A stretch of 59,904 nt of DNA from Pseudomonas sp. GM49 (GTDB lineage: Bacteria; Pseudomonadota; Gammaproteobacteria; Pseudomonadales; Pseudomonadaceae), in contig NZ_AKJL01000192.1 in assembly GCF_000282355.1 (NCBI RefSeq), positions 1-59,904 of the forward strand, written 5' to 3'. Shown here one piece after another: positions 1 through 10,860 of this stretch. The notes under the pieces are model-generated. The model saw only the letters and a list, made by a program, of their open reading frames with translations. It made no database searches and was not told the DNA's origin. The position numbers were made by a program, and so were the translations under genes. Each line of letters opens with the position of its first letter. Positions within the stretch are counted from its first letter, which is position 1.

Positions 1-1
1 T

Positions 2-442
2 ATTGACACGGTCTGGACCTCGCTCGCGAGCTACACCCTGGGTGCCAACGTCGAAAATCTGCTTTTCGGCGGCAGCGGCAACTTCGCGGGCACCGGCAAC
101 GGGCTGGCCAACACGATCGTGGGTGGTGCGGGTAACGACGTTCTCATCGGCGGTGGCGGTAACGACGTGATGAGTGGCGGCGTCGCCGGCAACGATACTT
201 TCGTGTTTGCTGCCGCGGGTTTCGGCAACGATACGATCCTGAACTTCGGAGCCAATTTGGCTGCAGAGCAGGACTTGCTCAATGTCACGGGGCTGGGGAT
301 CACCAGCGCGACGTTCGCTGCCAACGTGAGCATAGCGGCTGACGGGGCAGACACGGTGGTTGGCTTCGGGGCGGACTCCATCCGTCTTGTCGGCGTCAAC
401 AGCGCGGCCGTTGATCAGACGGACTTCATTCTGGCCACTTGA
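2..442 (+). CDS. RTX-type calcium-binding repeat protein, C-terminal end (5' partial)
   Basis: The reading frame is open from the left edge of the window, so only the last 146 residues are seen. They contain GGAGNDVLIGGGGNDVMSGG-type glycine/aspartate nonapeptide repeats, which bind calcium and fold as a parallel beta-roll in proteins exported by type I secretion. After the repeats comes a stretch with FVFAAAGFGNDTILNF, then a hydrophobic end (TDFILAT) of the kind that serves as an uncleaved C-terminal type I secretion signal. The catalytic or adhesive part lies upstream and cannot be identified. It could be an enzyme (protease, lipase, epimerase) or an adhesin. No secretion genes follow it here. 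Confidence 0.85.
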   Translation: MDTVWTSLASYTLGANVENLLFGGSGNFAGTGNGLANTIVGGAGNDVLIGGGGNDVMSGGVAGNDTFVFAAAGFGNDTILNFGANLAAEQDLLNVTGLGITSATFAANVSIAADGADTVVGFGADSIRLVGVNSAAVDQTDFILAT

Positions 443-606
443 GGTCCTGGTCGGTACTGTCGCAGGGAGCGTGGACAGCGGAGGGGAGGGCAATGGATGC
501 CCTCCCTTTCTCCTTCCATTCAATTGCCCATTAGCTATCGGGGTGCCAGCAGCGTACTGGAACTCATCAAAGCAGGTTGGAACCGAACTGCGAAATCAAA
601 GAAACA

Positions 607-1203
607 ATGGAAAAAGGAAACCCTGCCTTGAACATTTCAGCCATCTGCGTCTTGAGCAGCCTTTTGGTTGCGGTCGCGGCTTCTGCTACCGGGGTTACTT
701 CGGTCTTCGACCTGGACTTCACCAGGTCAGCCACGGAAACGCTGAAAAAACTGGACATCAACGACGCTTTTATTATCGCCGTCTCAAGTCCTGCTGCGTT
801 TACCTTCTGCCGCAAAGGTTCGTCAACGCTCTGGAAGTATCAGGTGTTGGATCTGGAGCAACTGGCGGCGATCCAGAATGGCCAGAAGCGGTCTTCGACG
901 GACTATCAACTAATCACCGTTGCGCAAGTCTATAGCGTTGCCTGCGCACAGAATCACCTTGCGCCATTGGTTAAACCGCCTATCAGGCATGGACTTGTCC
1001 TCGGCCTGATTACCCTGTTTCTGTTAGTCGGCCTCCGATATACCTACCGGGCTATCATGGATTGCCGTTATGACCAGACCGGTTTTTCGAAGCCCGGCTT
1101 GCAGCAATTGAGCGAATCCCGATTACCGTACAATTCAACAGTCATGGCGTTGGCCGCATGGGGTATAGCGGCAGCTACGGCATTTGTTTACTTCGGGTTT
1201 TGA
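607..1203 (+). CDS. Hypothetical membrane protein
   Basis: This 198-residue protein was not recognised. Three hydrophobic segments are visible: about residues 10-30, 130-148 and 178-197. The loop between the first two is about 100 residues long, contains three cysteines, and is probably periplasmic. I chose the ATG at 607. An in-frame TTG at 577 would add ten residues but has no ribosome-binding site; the ATG also has only a weak purine-rich leader. It is a single gene between the RTX tail and a gap of 659 bases. Base composition is lower in GC than the metabolic genes further on, which may indicate an accessory locus. No function is proposed. Confidence 0.6.
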   Translation: MEKGNPALNISAICVLSSLLVAVAASATGVTSVFDLDFTRSATETLKKLDINDAFIIAVSSPAAFTFCRKGSSTLWKYQVLDLEQLAAIQNGQKRSSTDYQLITVAQVYSVACAQNHLAPLVKPPIRHGLVLGLITLFLLVGLRYTYRAIMDCRYDQTGFSKPGLQQLSESRLPYNSTVMALAAWGIAAATAFVYFGF

Positions 1204-1862
1204 ACATGACACAGGTCCTCGTATTCCAGTTTGATCCGCGCCCCAAACTTCCATTCGCTGACGATCAAGTAACCTGGTTCGTACCCTGATTGTTTCAATT
1301 AATCCTGCGTCGTTGCCAGCCTGAAAGGGTGCCCGGATTACGGTGGACTCCGCAGTGAGACTTTGCTCTGGATGAGAGTCGCTCGCTATTGTGCGTGTTG
1401 TCAGATGTATAACAACTAGCGGATCCAATATGCACTTATAAAAGTTCATGTAGTCAAGCAGGCCAGTTGTGGTGTGGCATAGCGTGAAAGTTGACTCATT
1501 ACGGTCGCTTCATGTGCACTTGCGCTACGCACCGTTTGTCGGTGGCTTGCTCGGAAAGTGAACATTGCAGCGTCTGTGGCCTCTGATTCCCAAGCACGTC
1601 AGCCATGACCTGCCCCAGCAATCGCAAAAAAGAAGTGGAAGTTGAATCTCAAATGCAGTGAGTGCAAATGGGGGTTTTTATCTGAAAATCAGGGAGGTGA
1701 TAAAAAAGCCGGTCATTGATTTGCCAGGCGAATCAATGAGGTTAACAGTGCCGAGTCCATGATTTGGCTTATCTTTTAGAAGTAAGGTCGCACAGGGTTT
1801 TAATAATTAAGGATCCTGTCAATTAGTCGATCTGTACTGTCGAATAAGGTGGAGAGAATACC
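1204..1862. other. Intergenic gap of 659 bases, no convincing gene
   Basis: The stretch is AT-richer than the window average and I see no convincing protein gene. A 104-codon frame on the minus strand (1135-1449) overlaps the end of the membrane protein and has no recognisable start region. The one clear structure is a perfect 9-base inverted repeat, TCATTGATT at 1713-1721 and AATCAATGA at 1731-1739, separated by 9 bases. It has no U-run and so is not a normal terminator; it could be an operator or an RNA hairpin. The last 100 bases presumably hold the promoter of the next gene. Confidence 0.5.
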
Positions 1863-2510
1863 GTGGCGATAAATACAATTATGAGCCTGCTGGAAAATAA
1901 ACAATTCCTGGAGTTTTTACGTCTGGGTGTTATTTACGTTCATTTGGTGGCGTGTTGTGTAGCCATTGGTTTGGTGTTGACCAGTGATGTCGCTATGGTT
2001 AAAGACCTGTTAAGGCGAAAAGTATTCACTGAGCATGATAATGCTCACATGGAAAGCCTTCAGAAGTCTGTCATCGTTGCACTGATAGCTCTGTGGGTAA
2101 CGGGTGTCGCTGTTGTCGGTATCGATTACCTGGATAAAGGTGTCGAATACTTCATGAATCCAAAGCTTCAAGCCAAAGTCATTATTGTTGCGTTATTGAG
2201 TTACAACGGCGTCTTGTTGCATCGCCTGGTACTGCCAGCCCTGCAAAAGGCAGGTTCGTTGCTCAATCTCGGATTCAGTGCTCGGATGTTGGCGTTAGCC
2301 TGCGGCTCGTTGTCGGCAGTGTCCTGGATGTATGCCGCCATGCTGGGTGTCGGGCGCCCTTTGGCCTGGAAGTACTCCCTTTCCGAACTGTTGATGGCTT
2401 ATCCGGTACTGATTGGGCTCGGGTTCCTGACGATGCTGGCGCTGACTCAGCGAGCGAAGCAACAGGACGACTACGTTGCACCTCAGCGGACGGTAGCAGG
2501 CGCATGCTAA
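1863..2510 (+). CDS. Hypothetical polytopic membrane protein
   Basis: This 215-residue protein was not recognised. About five transmembrane segments can be drawn at residues 17-37, 68-88, 102-122, 136-155 and 173-193. The start is GTG at 1863, preceded by GGAGAGAA at a good distance; an in-frame ATG six codons later (1881) has no such leader. Several histidines lie in or next to membrane segments, as in small haem-binding or oxidase-like membrane proteins, but I see no diagnostic motif. It appears monocistronic, with a strong terminator hairpin directly downstream (2560-2610). Confidence 0.65.
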   Translation: MAINTIMSLLENKQFLEFLRLGVIYVHLVACCVAIGLVLTSDVAMVKDLLRRKVFTEHDNAHMESLQKSVIVALIALWVTGVAVVGIDYLDKGVEYFMNPKLQAKVIIVALLSYNGVLLHRLVLPALQKAGSLLNLGFSARMLALACGSLSAVSWMYAAMLGVGRPLAWKYSLSELLMAYPVLIGLGFLTMLALTQRAKQQDDYVAPQRTVAGAC

Positions 2511-2559
2511 GCCGGTTCTGCGCGTAAACCTTGCGGGCTTGTCCAAAGTCCGAAAGGTG

Positions 2560-2610
2560 CGACCTTCCTGGAGCAGGTTTCAACCCGGACCTGCACCGGA
2601 AGGTCGTTTT
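2560..2610 (+). terminator. Rho-independent terminator
   Basis: A long hairpin, CGACCTTCC paired with GGAAGGTCG, has an inner GCAGGT/ACCTGC stem and is followed by TTTT. It lies 50 bases after the stop of the membrane-protein gene at 1863-2510. Confidence 0.75.
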
Positions 2611-2738
2611 AGTATTGAGTAGTAGCTGCTCATTTCGATCATTAAGTTGTCAGTTACAGTCATTGAGCGACAGCGTCGCGACTCTTAGTCTGTCGAACAT
2701 GACTGACGGGGGCCGTAGAGCTCCTGCACTTTCCGTGA

Positions 2739-4799
<2,061 letters not shown>

Positions 4800-4822
4800 T
4801 AGCAGGTTCAGCGTGCCAATGG

Positions 4823-4932
4823 CCATCGCGAGCAAGCTCGCTCCCACAGTTATCGCGTTGTTCATGAGTTTTGTGAGCGACACAAATCCACTGTGGGAGC
4901 GGCGGTGCGACGATTCGACTTGCCCGCGATAG
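4823..4932. repeat. REP palindrome pair
   Basis: Two inverted REP copies lie at about 4823-4850 (CGCGAGCAAGCTCGCTCCCA) and 4890-4932 (a divergent GTGGGAGCGGCGGTGCGACG variant), just after fadH. Confidence 0.85.
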
Positions 4933-4951
4933 CGTCCGCATGGCTGTTAAG

Positions 4952-4979
4952 ATGCCGGCTCTTCACCTAGAGCCGGCAT
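4952..4979. promoter_or_regulatory. Perfect 11-bp inverted repeat in the leader of the desulfhydrase gene
   Basis: ATGCCGGCTCT (4952-4962) and AGAGCCGGCAT (4969-4979) form a perfect stem with a 6-base loop, ending two bases before the chosen ATG at 4982. An extended -10 element (TGTTAAGAT, 4945-4953) overlaps its left edge. The repeat therefore lies around the transcription start or in a very short leader. It could be an operator, or an RNA hairpin that hides the start codon. Confidence 0.5.
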
Positions 4980-4981
4980 TG

Positions 4982-5908
4982 ATGCTTCTCCCTCCCGACA
5001 CCTGGCTACCCCTGGCCCCTCTCGAACGCCTTGATCTCGACTGGCTTGCTCACGCCGGCATCGAAGTGGCGATTCTGCGTCTGGACCGGATCGACCCGCT
5101 GATCAGCGGCAACAAATGGTTCAAGCTCATCGAGCACCTGAAGACCGCCGAGCGCATCGGTGCCGAAGGCATCATCAGTCTCGGTGGGGCGCACTCCAAT
5201 CACCTCCACGCGTTGGCGGCGGCCGGCAAGCGTTTCGGCTTTTCCACCGTCGGCCTGTTGCGCGGGCATCCTCAGGAAACGCCAACGATGAGGGATTTGC
5301 AGGCGTTCGGCATGCAGTTGCACTGGCTGGGTTACGGCGGCTATCGGGCGCGACATGAAGCGGGTTTTTGGCAGCCCTGGCAAGCACGGTACCCGACGTT
5401 GCATCCGGTGCCTGAAGGTGGAGGCGGATTACCCGGCGCACGAGGGTGCATGCAGTTGCGGGCGCAGGTTGATGCGCAACTGGCTGGATTGGGCTGGAGT
5501 GATTACGACGGCTGGTGGCTGGCCTGCGGCACCGGCACGACCCTCGCGGGGCTGGTGCTGGCCGAAGCGGGTGATCATCCGGTTTACGGGGCGTTGGCGG
5601 TGCCTGACGATCATGGTGTGGCGCAGCAGGTCGAGATGATCGTGCAGGAAGCGGGTTTGGTCGATGCGGCGTATGAGCTGTTCGAGGCAAGTCGCGGCGG
5701 GTTTGCCAAGGTTGATCCGCTGCTGCTCGACTTCATCGAAAAGACCGGGCAGGCCAGCGGCATCCCCCTGGAACCGCTGTATACCGGCAAAGCACTGCTG
5801 GCACTCAAGCAGCAAGTCGAAGCGGGCCGATTCGCCCAAGGTACGCGACTGATCTTCATCCACACCGGCGGCTTGCAGGGGTGGCGGGGTTTGAGTTCAA
5901 AAAACTGA
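4982..5908 (+). CDS. D-cysteine desulfhydrase / ACC deaminase family PLP enzyme
   Basis: This PLP-dependent enzyme of 308 residues belongs to the tryptophan-synthase-beta fold. Members break D-cysteine to pyruvate, ammonia and sulfide, or deaminate 1-aminocyclopropane-1-carboxylate. The PLP-binding lysine sits in GNKWFKL (K45), the SNH substrate motif in GGAHSNHLHALAAA (S72-N73-H74), and the phosphate-binding loop in ACGTGTTLAG. The residues that separate deaminase from desulfhydrase cannot be settled by eye; desulfhydrase is the commoner activity for this type. I chose ATG 4982 over the upstream ATG 4940 because an extended -10 promoter and a perfect inverted repeat lie between them. It stands alone. 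Confidence 0.82.
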   Translation: MLLPPDTWLPLAPLERLDLDWLAHAGIEVAILRLDRIDPLISGNKWFKLIEHLKTAERIGAEGIISLGGAHSNHLHALAAAGKRFGFSTVGLLRGHPQETPTMRDLQAFGMQLHWLGYGGYRARHEAGFWQPWQARYPTLHPVPEGGGGLPGARGCMQLRAQVDAQLAGLGWSDYDGWWLACGTGTTLAGLVLAEAGDHPVYGALAVPDDHGVAQQVEMIVQEAGLVDAAYELFEASRGGFAKVDPLLLDFIEKTGQASGIPLEPLYTGKALLALKQQVEAGRFAQGTRLIFIHTGGLQGWRGLSSKN

Positions 5909-5939
5909 GTGGCGCTGCGATCCAGTGTGGGAGCTGGCC

Positions 5940-6500
5940 TCAGGTATCGCGGGTTCCGCCTTTGGGCATCATCCGCAGCAAGGTGTTATCGCCCACCACA
6001 TAGTGGTGATACAGCGCGGCCGCGGCATGCAGGCCGATCAGCCAATAGCCGATAGTGCCGCCGAGCTCGTGCCAGTCCTGGAGTTGTTTGGCCAGGTCCT
6101 TGTTTTCCGCGATCAGCATCGGCAGGTCGAAACCATAGAACATCACCTGATTGCCTTTGGCGCTGACGACCAGCCACCCGAGAATCGGCGTGGCGATCAT
6201 GAAAATGTACAGCGCCCAGTGCATCAGCCTGGCCAGCGTCGTTTGCCAGTGCGGCGAGGCCGGGAAGACCTCCGGCGCCGGGCCTAGACTGCGTGCGAAC
6301 AATCGCAGCCAGACCAGAACGAATACGGTCAGGCCGAGCATGAAGTGCGATTCGACGATCAGCGTGCGCCCGCCACTGCCCTTGGGAAAGAACCCGCGAA
6401 ACTCGATACAGGCGTAAACCAGCACCAGCAGGACCAGCATCAACCAATGCAGCGCGATCGATACGGTGCTGTAGCGCGAGGCGGAATTTTTCCACGGCAT
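5940..6500 (-). CDS. Cytochrome b561 family protein
   Basis: This four-helix di-haem membrane protein of 186 residues belongs to the bacterial cytochrome b561 (YodB/CybB) family, which passes electrons between quinone and periplasmic or membrane acceptors. Helix-associated histidines are seen in ALHWL, VESHFML, LMHWALY and LHAAAALYHHYV, and supply the haem ligands. The ATG at 6500 is preceded by TGAGG; a longer frame from 6533 adds eleven residues without a ribosome-binding site. It converges with the desulfhydrase gene at a 31-base gap. No partner gene is adjacent, so its physiological electron acceptor is unknown. Confidence 0.88.
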   Translation of the reverse strand: MPWKNSASRYSTVSIALHWLMLVLLVLVYACIEFRGFFPKGSGGRTLIVESHFMLGLTVFVLVWLRLFARSLGPAPEVFPASPHWQTTLARLMHWALYIFMIATPILGWLVVSAKGNQVMFYGFDLPMLIAENKDLAKQLQDWHELGGTIGYWLIGLHAAAALYHHYVVGDNTLLRMMPKGGTRDT

Positions 6501-6638
6501 ACGGTGTTCCTCAGAGGTCCGGTTTAAAGCCACCGTTCTTGTCCGACGGTGTGCTTTAACTGTAATCCTGTTTCACCGGGATTGCCTGAGGCGATTGGTC
6601 GCTGAATGCCCTCGTTCATGTCCTGGACAGAAAAACCT

Positions 6639-6721
6639 GTAGGAGCGAGCTTGCTCGCGATGGAGTGTCAGATACGTTGATGTCGACTGACACACCATCG
6701 CGAGCAAGCTCGCTCCTACAG
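6639..6721. repeat. REPIN (inverted REP pair)
   Basis: TGTAGGAGCGAGCTTGCTCG at 6639 is mirrored by its complement ending at 6721. The pair lies between the cytochrome b561 gene and the end of phnX. Confidence 0.9.
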
Positions 6722-6739
6722 GGGGGGGAGTTGCGTTTT

Positions 6740-7567
6740 TTAGCTCGATTGCGGCATTTCGCCGTTGGCCAGACGCTTGTTGATGTCGGCGATCACTTCC
6801 GGCAGATCGGTGATGGTGTCGATCATGTAGTGCGGGCGCGAACCTTCGAACATGGCGTGGATGCGCTTGCGCTCGCTGTCCAGTTGGTCGCTGCCCAGCG
6901 CGCGATAACCTTCGTAGTCCAGGCCCAGGGCGTTGCCCGAGCAGATCAGCGCCACGGTCCACATGCCGGCGCGGCGACCTTCGAGAATGCCCGGCACGGT
7001 GTCATCGATCTTCACGCACGCGGCGACATCGTCGATGCCCAGGGCGATGACGTTGGCCAGCGCCTGGGCCGGCCATGGGCGGCCATTCGGGACTTCGTCG
7101 GTGGCGACCACGTGATCGGCGACGTAGCCGTTGGTGGCGGCCAGTTCGACCACTTTGTCCATGACCTGTTTCGGGTAACCGGAGCAGGAGCCAATCCTGA
7201 TCCCTTGCTGGCGCAGGTTGGCAATGGTCTCCAGCGCCCCCGGAATCAGCGCCGAGTGTTCGGCGATTTTTTCGATCTGCAGGGGCATGAAGCGCTGGTA
7301 GATCGCGGTGACGTCATCGTCGGTCGGCGTGCGGCCGAACACTTTGCGATAACGCTCGGCAACTTCGGGCTGATCGCACAAGGTGCGGATGTGGTCCCAC
7401 TTGCCCATGCCCATCGGGCCACGGGCTTCTTCGATGGACACCTGGACGTCGAACTCGGCGAAGGCCTCGACGAAAATCTGCGTCGGGGCGAAGGAGCCGA
7501 AGTCGACCACGGTGCCGGCCCAGTCGAGGATGGCGGCTTGCAGTTTGGTTGGGTTGGTGTAGTTCAT
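6740..7567 (-). CDS. phnX: Phosphonoacetaldehyde hydrolase (phosphonatase) PhnX
   Basis: PhnX splits the C-P bond of phosphonoacetaldehyde, giving acetaldehyde and phosphate. It is the second step of the hydrolytic 2-aminoethylphosphonate pathway, in the cytoplasm. The 275-residue HAD-family protein has its nucleophile in LDWAGT (D15) and the Schiff-base lysine of the cap domain in GMGKWDHI (K56), the two hallmarks that separate phosphonatases from other HAD enzymes. KIDDTVPGI carries the metal-binding aspartates. It follows phnW on the same strand, 150 bases away with a REPIN in the gap, so the two are probably one transcript. Confidence 0.97.
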   Translation of the reverse strand: MNYTNPTKLQAAILDWAGTVVDFGSFAPTQIFVEAFAEFDVQVSIEEARGPMGMGKWDHIRTLCDQPEVAERYRKVFGRTPTDDDVTAIYQRFMPLQIEKIAEHSALIPGALETIANLRQQGIRIGSCSGYPKQVMDKVVELAATNGYVADHVVATDEVPNGRPWPAQALANVIALGIDDVAACVKIDDTVPGILEGRRAGMWTVALICSGNALGLDYEGYRALGSDQLDSERKRIHAMFEGSRPHYMIDTITDLPEVIADINKRLANGEMPQSS

Positions 7568-7612
7568 GGTGATCTGAATCCTGTAATAACTGGCTATTGA
7601 AGAGCAGCTTTA

Positions 7613-7701
7613 CTGTAGGAGCGAGCTTGCTCGCGATGGTCTTTCATTCAACAGGTGTGTCGACTGACCGGGCCTCATCGCGAGCAAGCTCGCTCCTACA
7701 G
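7613..7701. repeat. REPIN between phnX and phnW
   Basis: Two inverted copies of the GTAGGAGCGAGCTTGCTCGC palindrome lie inside the phnW-phnX intergenic stretch. They could make the two genes differ in mRNA level. Confidence 0.9.
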
Positions 7702-7717
7702 GGGAATGCGGTGTGAT

Positions 7718-8827
7718 CTAGATGTCGAGGACTTCCATCTCGCGCAGTACTTCAGCGATCGCCGCTACGGCTTCGCGCATTTCGGCTGGCTGGACATGAC
7801 CGATGCAGCCGACGCGGAAGGTTTCGACCTGGGTCAGTTTGCCGGGGTAGAGGATGTAACCCTTGGCCTTGACCCGCTCGTAGAACTCCTTGAACTGGTA
7901 GCGCGGATCTTTCGGGGCATGGAAGGTGGCGATGATCGGCGCCTGAATGGCCGCCGGCAGGAAGCTGCGCAGCCCCAGTTTGCCCATCTCCTCCATCAGT
8001 GCCTGGCAGTTGGCGGCGTAACGTTCGTGCCGGGCCGGCAAGCCGCCTTCTTCGTTGTACTGCAGCAGGGCTTCGTGCAGCGCCGCGACCACATGGGTCG
8101 GCGGGGTGAAGCGCCACTGGCCGGTCTTGGCCATGTAAGCGTGCTGGTCCTGCAAGTCCATCGCCAGCGAATGCGAGTTGCCGGCGGCGCTGGCCAGGGA
8201 TTCTTTGCGGGCGAAGACAAAGCCCATGCCTGGCACGCCTTCCAGGCATTTGCCCGAGGCGGCGATCAGTGCATCGAAGGGCACCTGTTGCGCGTCCACC
8301 GGCAGCGCGCCGAACGAGCTCATGGCGTCGATGATCAGGCGTTTGCCGTGTTGTGCAATGACGTCAGCGATTTCTGGCAGCGGATTGAGAATGCCGGTGC
8401 TGGTTTCACAGTGAATCAGGGCGACATGGGTGATGCCGTTATCGGCCCGCAGCAGGCGGTCGACGTCGGCGGCGGTGGTCGGTTCGTCTTCGGCGGTTTC
8501 GAAGGTGCTGAAGGCGCGGCCCAGCACTTCACAGATTTTCGCCAGGCGTTTGCCGTAGGCGCCGTTGATCAGTACCAGAACCTTGCCGTCCCGAGGCACC
8601 AAGGTGCCGATCGCGGCCTCCACCGCGAAGGTGCCGCTGCCTTGCAGGGGCACGCAGTGGTGAGTGGCGGCGCCGTTGATGATCGCCAGCAGTTGCTCGC
8701 AGAGGCTGGCGGTCAGTTGATTGAAGCGGTCATCCCATGAACCCCAGTCGATCATCATCGCCTGACGGGTGCGGGGCGAAGTGGTCAACGGGCCGGGGGT
8801 GAGCAGGATGGGTGCGGCAGTACTCAT
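7718..8827 (-). CDS. phnW: 2-aminoethylphosphonate:pyruvate aminotransferase PhnW
   Basis: PhnW moves the amino group of 2-aminoethylphosphonate to pyruvate, giving phosphonoacetaldehyde and alanine. The product is the substrate of PhnX, encoded next. The 369-residue class V (fold type I) aminotransferase has its PLP lysine in SGKCLEG (K193) and the cofactor aspartate in IIDAMSSFG (D167). The N-terminal [10 protein letters not shown] is typical of PhnW. It is the first gene of a phnW-phnX unit and divergent from a LysR gene; the 109-base gap between them holds a perfect 12-base palindrome likely to be the regulator site. Confidence 0.97.
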   Translation of the reverse strand: MSTAAPILLTPGPLTTSPRTRQAMMIDWGSWDDRFNQLTASLCEQLLAIINGAATHHCVPLQGSGTFAVEAAIGTLVPRDGKVLVLINGAYGKRLAKICEVLGRAFSTFETAEDEPTTAADVDRLLRADNGITHVALIHCETSTGILNPLPEIADVIAQHGKRLIIDAMSSFGALPVDAQQVPFDALIAASGKCLEGVPGMGFVFARKESLASAAGNSHSLAMDLQDQHAYMAKTGQWRFTPPTHVVAALHEALLQYNEEGGLPARHERYAANCQALMEEMGKLGLRSFLPAAIQAPIIATFHAPKDPRYQFKEFYERVKAKGYILYPGKLTQVETFRVGCIGHVQPAEMREAVAAIAEVLREMEVLDI

Positions 8828-8868
8828 TCTCGTGTCCTCGCAATCGATGGGATGAAGCTACGTGGCCT

Positions 8869-8880
8869 AAATTGCAATTT
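8869..8880. promoter_or_regulatory. Palindrome in the phnW/LysR divergent promoter region
   Basis: AAATTGCAATTT is a perfect 12-base palindrome midway between the start of phnW (8827) and the start of the divergent LysR gene (8937). Its position fits a LysR-type operator controlling both genes; binding is inferred. Confidence 0.5.
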
Positions 8881-8936
8881 GCCGAGTTATCAATCAAATT
8901 GTTTGTTGTTATGCCAGCCATCAGTGAGGGTTATTC

Positions 8937-9800
8937 ATGAACCTGTTTCAGCTCCGCGCCTTCGATGCCGTGGCCCGGGAAGGCAGCTTTACCCGGGCGG
9001 CGGCGCGGCTGTTCATCAGCCAGCCGGCGGTCACCGGGCACATCAAGGCCCTGGAGGAGCACTACCAGATCACCTTGTTGCGTCGCACCGCCCGACGGGT
9101 GGAACTGACGGAGGAGGGCACCAAACTGGCGGCAATCACCCGGGCGATGTTTGGCCTGGCCGAAGAGGCGCAGGTGATGCTCGAAGCCAATCGGCAATTG
9201 CTCACCGGGCGTCTGGAGGTGGCGGCGGACGGTCCGCACATGGTCATGCCGATGCTCGCCAGCCTGCGCGCGCGCTATCCGGGGATCACGGTGAACCTGC
9301 GCCTGGGCAACGCCCAGGAAACCCTGGCGGCGTTGTTGTCCGAGCATGCTGACGTGGCGGTGCTGACCGAAATCGAGCCGCGCAAGGGCTTGCATCTGCA
9401 GGCGCTGAACGAATCACGGATTTGCGCGCTGGTACCCGACGGGCATCCCTGGGCGCAGATGGCCAAAGGCGTACAGCTCAAGGAGCTGGATCAGGTGATC
9501 ATGGTGCTGCGCGAGCCGAGTTCGATTACCCGGCGCACCTTCGACGAGGCTTGCGCCCAGGCCAAGGTCAATCCACGGGTGCTGCTGGAACTGGACAGCC
9601 GCGAAGCGGTGACCGAGGCAGTGGCCGCCGAACTGGGGGTAGGGGTGGTGTCGTCGGTGGAGGTCAGCCACGACCCGCGGGTGGCGGCGGTGCCGATCAT
9701 TGGCGAGGGGTTGGTGAATCGGCACATGATCGGTTGCATGGAGCGGCGGCGGGATTTGCGGTTGATTCAGGCGTTTTTGGGGTTGGCGCCTGTCAGGTAG
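8937..9800 (+). CDS. LysR-family regulator of the phnWX unit
   Basis: This 287-residue LysR-type transcription factor starts directly with its winged-helix domain (MNLFQLRAFDAVAREGSFTRAAARLFISQPAVTGHIKALE, residues 1-40). It is divergent from phnW, the classic position of a LysR activator for the adjacent operon; 2-aminoethylphosphonate or a related compound is the likely effector. The effector domain has VLREPSSITRRTF, DSREAVTEAV and LGVGVVSSVE. The second LysR protein of this region (9935-10807) has the same three blocks, so the two are close paralogues. Autoregulation through the 8869-8880 palindrome is plausible. Confidence 0.9.
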   Translation: MNLFQLRAFDAVAREGSFTRAAARLFISQPAVTGHIKALEEHYQITLLRRTARRVELTEEGTKLAAITRAMFGLAEEAQVMLEANRQLLTGRLEVAADGPHMVMPMLASLRARYPGITVNLRLGNAQETLAALLSEHADVAVLTEIEPRKGLHLQALNESRICALVPDGHPWAQMAKGVQLKELDQVIMVLREPSSITRRTFDEACAQAKVNPRVLLELDSREAVTEAVAAELGVGVVSSVEVSHDPRVAAVPIIGEGLVNRHMIGCMERRRDLRLIQAFLGLAPVR

Positions 9801-9832
9801 ACCGAGTCGTCTGCCATCATCGGATCGCCGCC

Positions 9833-9922
9833 CGGAGCAAGCTCGCTCCCACAGTGTTCTGTGTCGTACACAAAATCGGCGAGCAGCATAAATCCCTGTG
9901 GGAGCGAGCTTGCTCGCGAAGA
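9833..9922. repeat. REPIN between the two LysR genes
   Basis: REP copies at about 9833-9853 and 9895-9922 face each other between the convergent ends of the two LysR genes. Confidence 0.85.
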
Positions 9923-9934
9923 GGCCGAACCTGC

Positions 9935-10807
9935 CTACGCAAGACTCTCGCGCACCATCTGCAGAAAAGTCGCCACCAGCCGCCGCGAACTCTGCTCGCG
10001 CAAGCACACCAGCGTCTCGGTCAATCGCCGTTTACAGTCGGTAATCGGTAACGCGCACACCCTGGAATCCGCACCGAACTCGGCGGCGGACACCACGCCA
10101 ACTCCAATTCCCACCACCACCGCTTCACGCGCCGCTTCCCGGCCTTCGACCTGTATCGCCGGACGAATCCGAAACCCGGCGCCGGCCATTTCTTCCTCCA
10201 GGGTCTGGCGCGTCACCGAACCGATTTCCCGCAACACCAGTGGCGTGTCGTCGAGGTCCGCGAGGGTAATGGATTCGCGGTCGGCCCACGGATGATTGCG
10301 CGACACGAACGCCACCATCGGGTCGTTACGCAGGGGCAGGGAGATCAGCCGTTCATCGCTGACGTCACGGCCCAGCAACGCCAGGTCGGCCTGATAGTTG
10401 AACAGTCGAAACAGCGACTCATCGGTGTTGCCGGTTTCGATCTTCACGCTGATCCCGGGATAGCGTTCGCAGAACCGCGCGATCTGCGGTAGCACGTGCA
10501 CCGGTGCATCCACCGCCAGAATCAGGCTGCCGGTCTGCAAGGCCTGGGACTCCTGAAGCAGCTCCTGGGCTTCCGCCTCGATCACAAAAAGCCGCTGGGT
10601 AACGCTCAGCAGGCGCTCACCCAGATCGGTCAGGCGCACCGAACGCTTGTTGCGGTGAAACAGCAAAACCCCGTAGCGCTCTTCGAGTTTGCGCACCTGG
10701 TCGGAAATCGCCGGTTGCGTCAGAAAAAGCCGCTCGGCGGCTTTGGTAAAGCTTCCATGGACCGCCACGGCGTGGAACGCTTTGAGCTGGGCGTGGGAAA
10801 CCGACAT
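9935..10807 (-). CDS. LysR-family regulator, paralogue of the phnWX regulator
   Basis: This 290-residue LysR protein begins MSVSHAQLKAFHAVAVHGSF with its DNA-binding domain at residues 1-62. The effector domain repeats the signature seen in the phnWX regulator: VLREIGSVTRQTL, EGREAAREAV and IGVGVVSAAEFGADSRV. This suggests a chemically similar effector. ATG 10807 is preceded by CTGGAG; the longer frame from 10825 has no such site. It is divergent from an organophosphate-antiporter-type permease gene, which it probably activates with the oxidoreductase gene behind it. The intergenic region contains the palindrome AAATCGATTT at 10851-10860. Confidence 0.9.
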   Translation of the reverse strand: MSVSHAQLKAFHAVAVHGSFTKAAERLFLTQPAISDQVRKLEERYGVLLFHRNKRSVRLTDLGERLLSVTQRLFVIEAEAQELLQESQALQTGSLILAVDAPVHVLPQIARFCERYPGISVKIETGNTDESLFRLFNYQADLALLGRDVSDERLISLPLRNDPMVAFVSRNHPWADRESITLADLDDTPLVLREIGSVTRQTLEEEMAGAGFRIRPAIQVEGREAAREAVVVGIGVGVVSAAEFGADSRVCALPITDCKRRLTETLVCLREQSSRRLVATFLQMVRESLA

Positions 10808-10850
10808 GGGAATCTCCAGTAACAAGCTGAGCTTATTTTTGAAATACGAT

Positions 10851-10860
10851 AAATCGATTT
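10851..10860. promoter_or_regulatory. Palindrome in the LysR/permease divergent region
   Basis: AAATCGATTT lies in the AT-rich stretch between the divergent LysR gene (start 10807) and the permease gene (start 11077). It resembles in form, but not in core sequence, the AAATTGCAATTT palindrome at 8869. It is a possible operator only. Confidence 0.35.

Noticed and set aside
1135..1449. Possible minus-strand gene of 104 codons
   Set aside because: It overlaps the end of a membrane-protein gene, lacks a ribosome-binding site and resembles no protein.
6665..8740. Long plus-strand frames opposite phnX and phnW
   Set aside because: They run across REP elements and oppose two secure enzyme genes; composition is that of reverse-complement translation.
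6740..8827. Idea that phnWX was recently acquired
   Set aside because: Composition matches the neighbouring core genes and REPINs of the resident type lie in between; no mobile-element genes are present.
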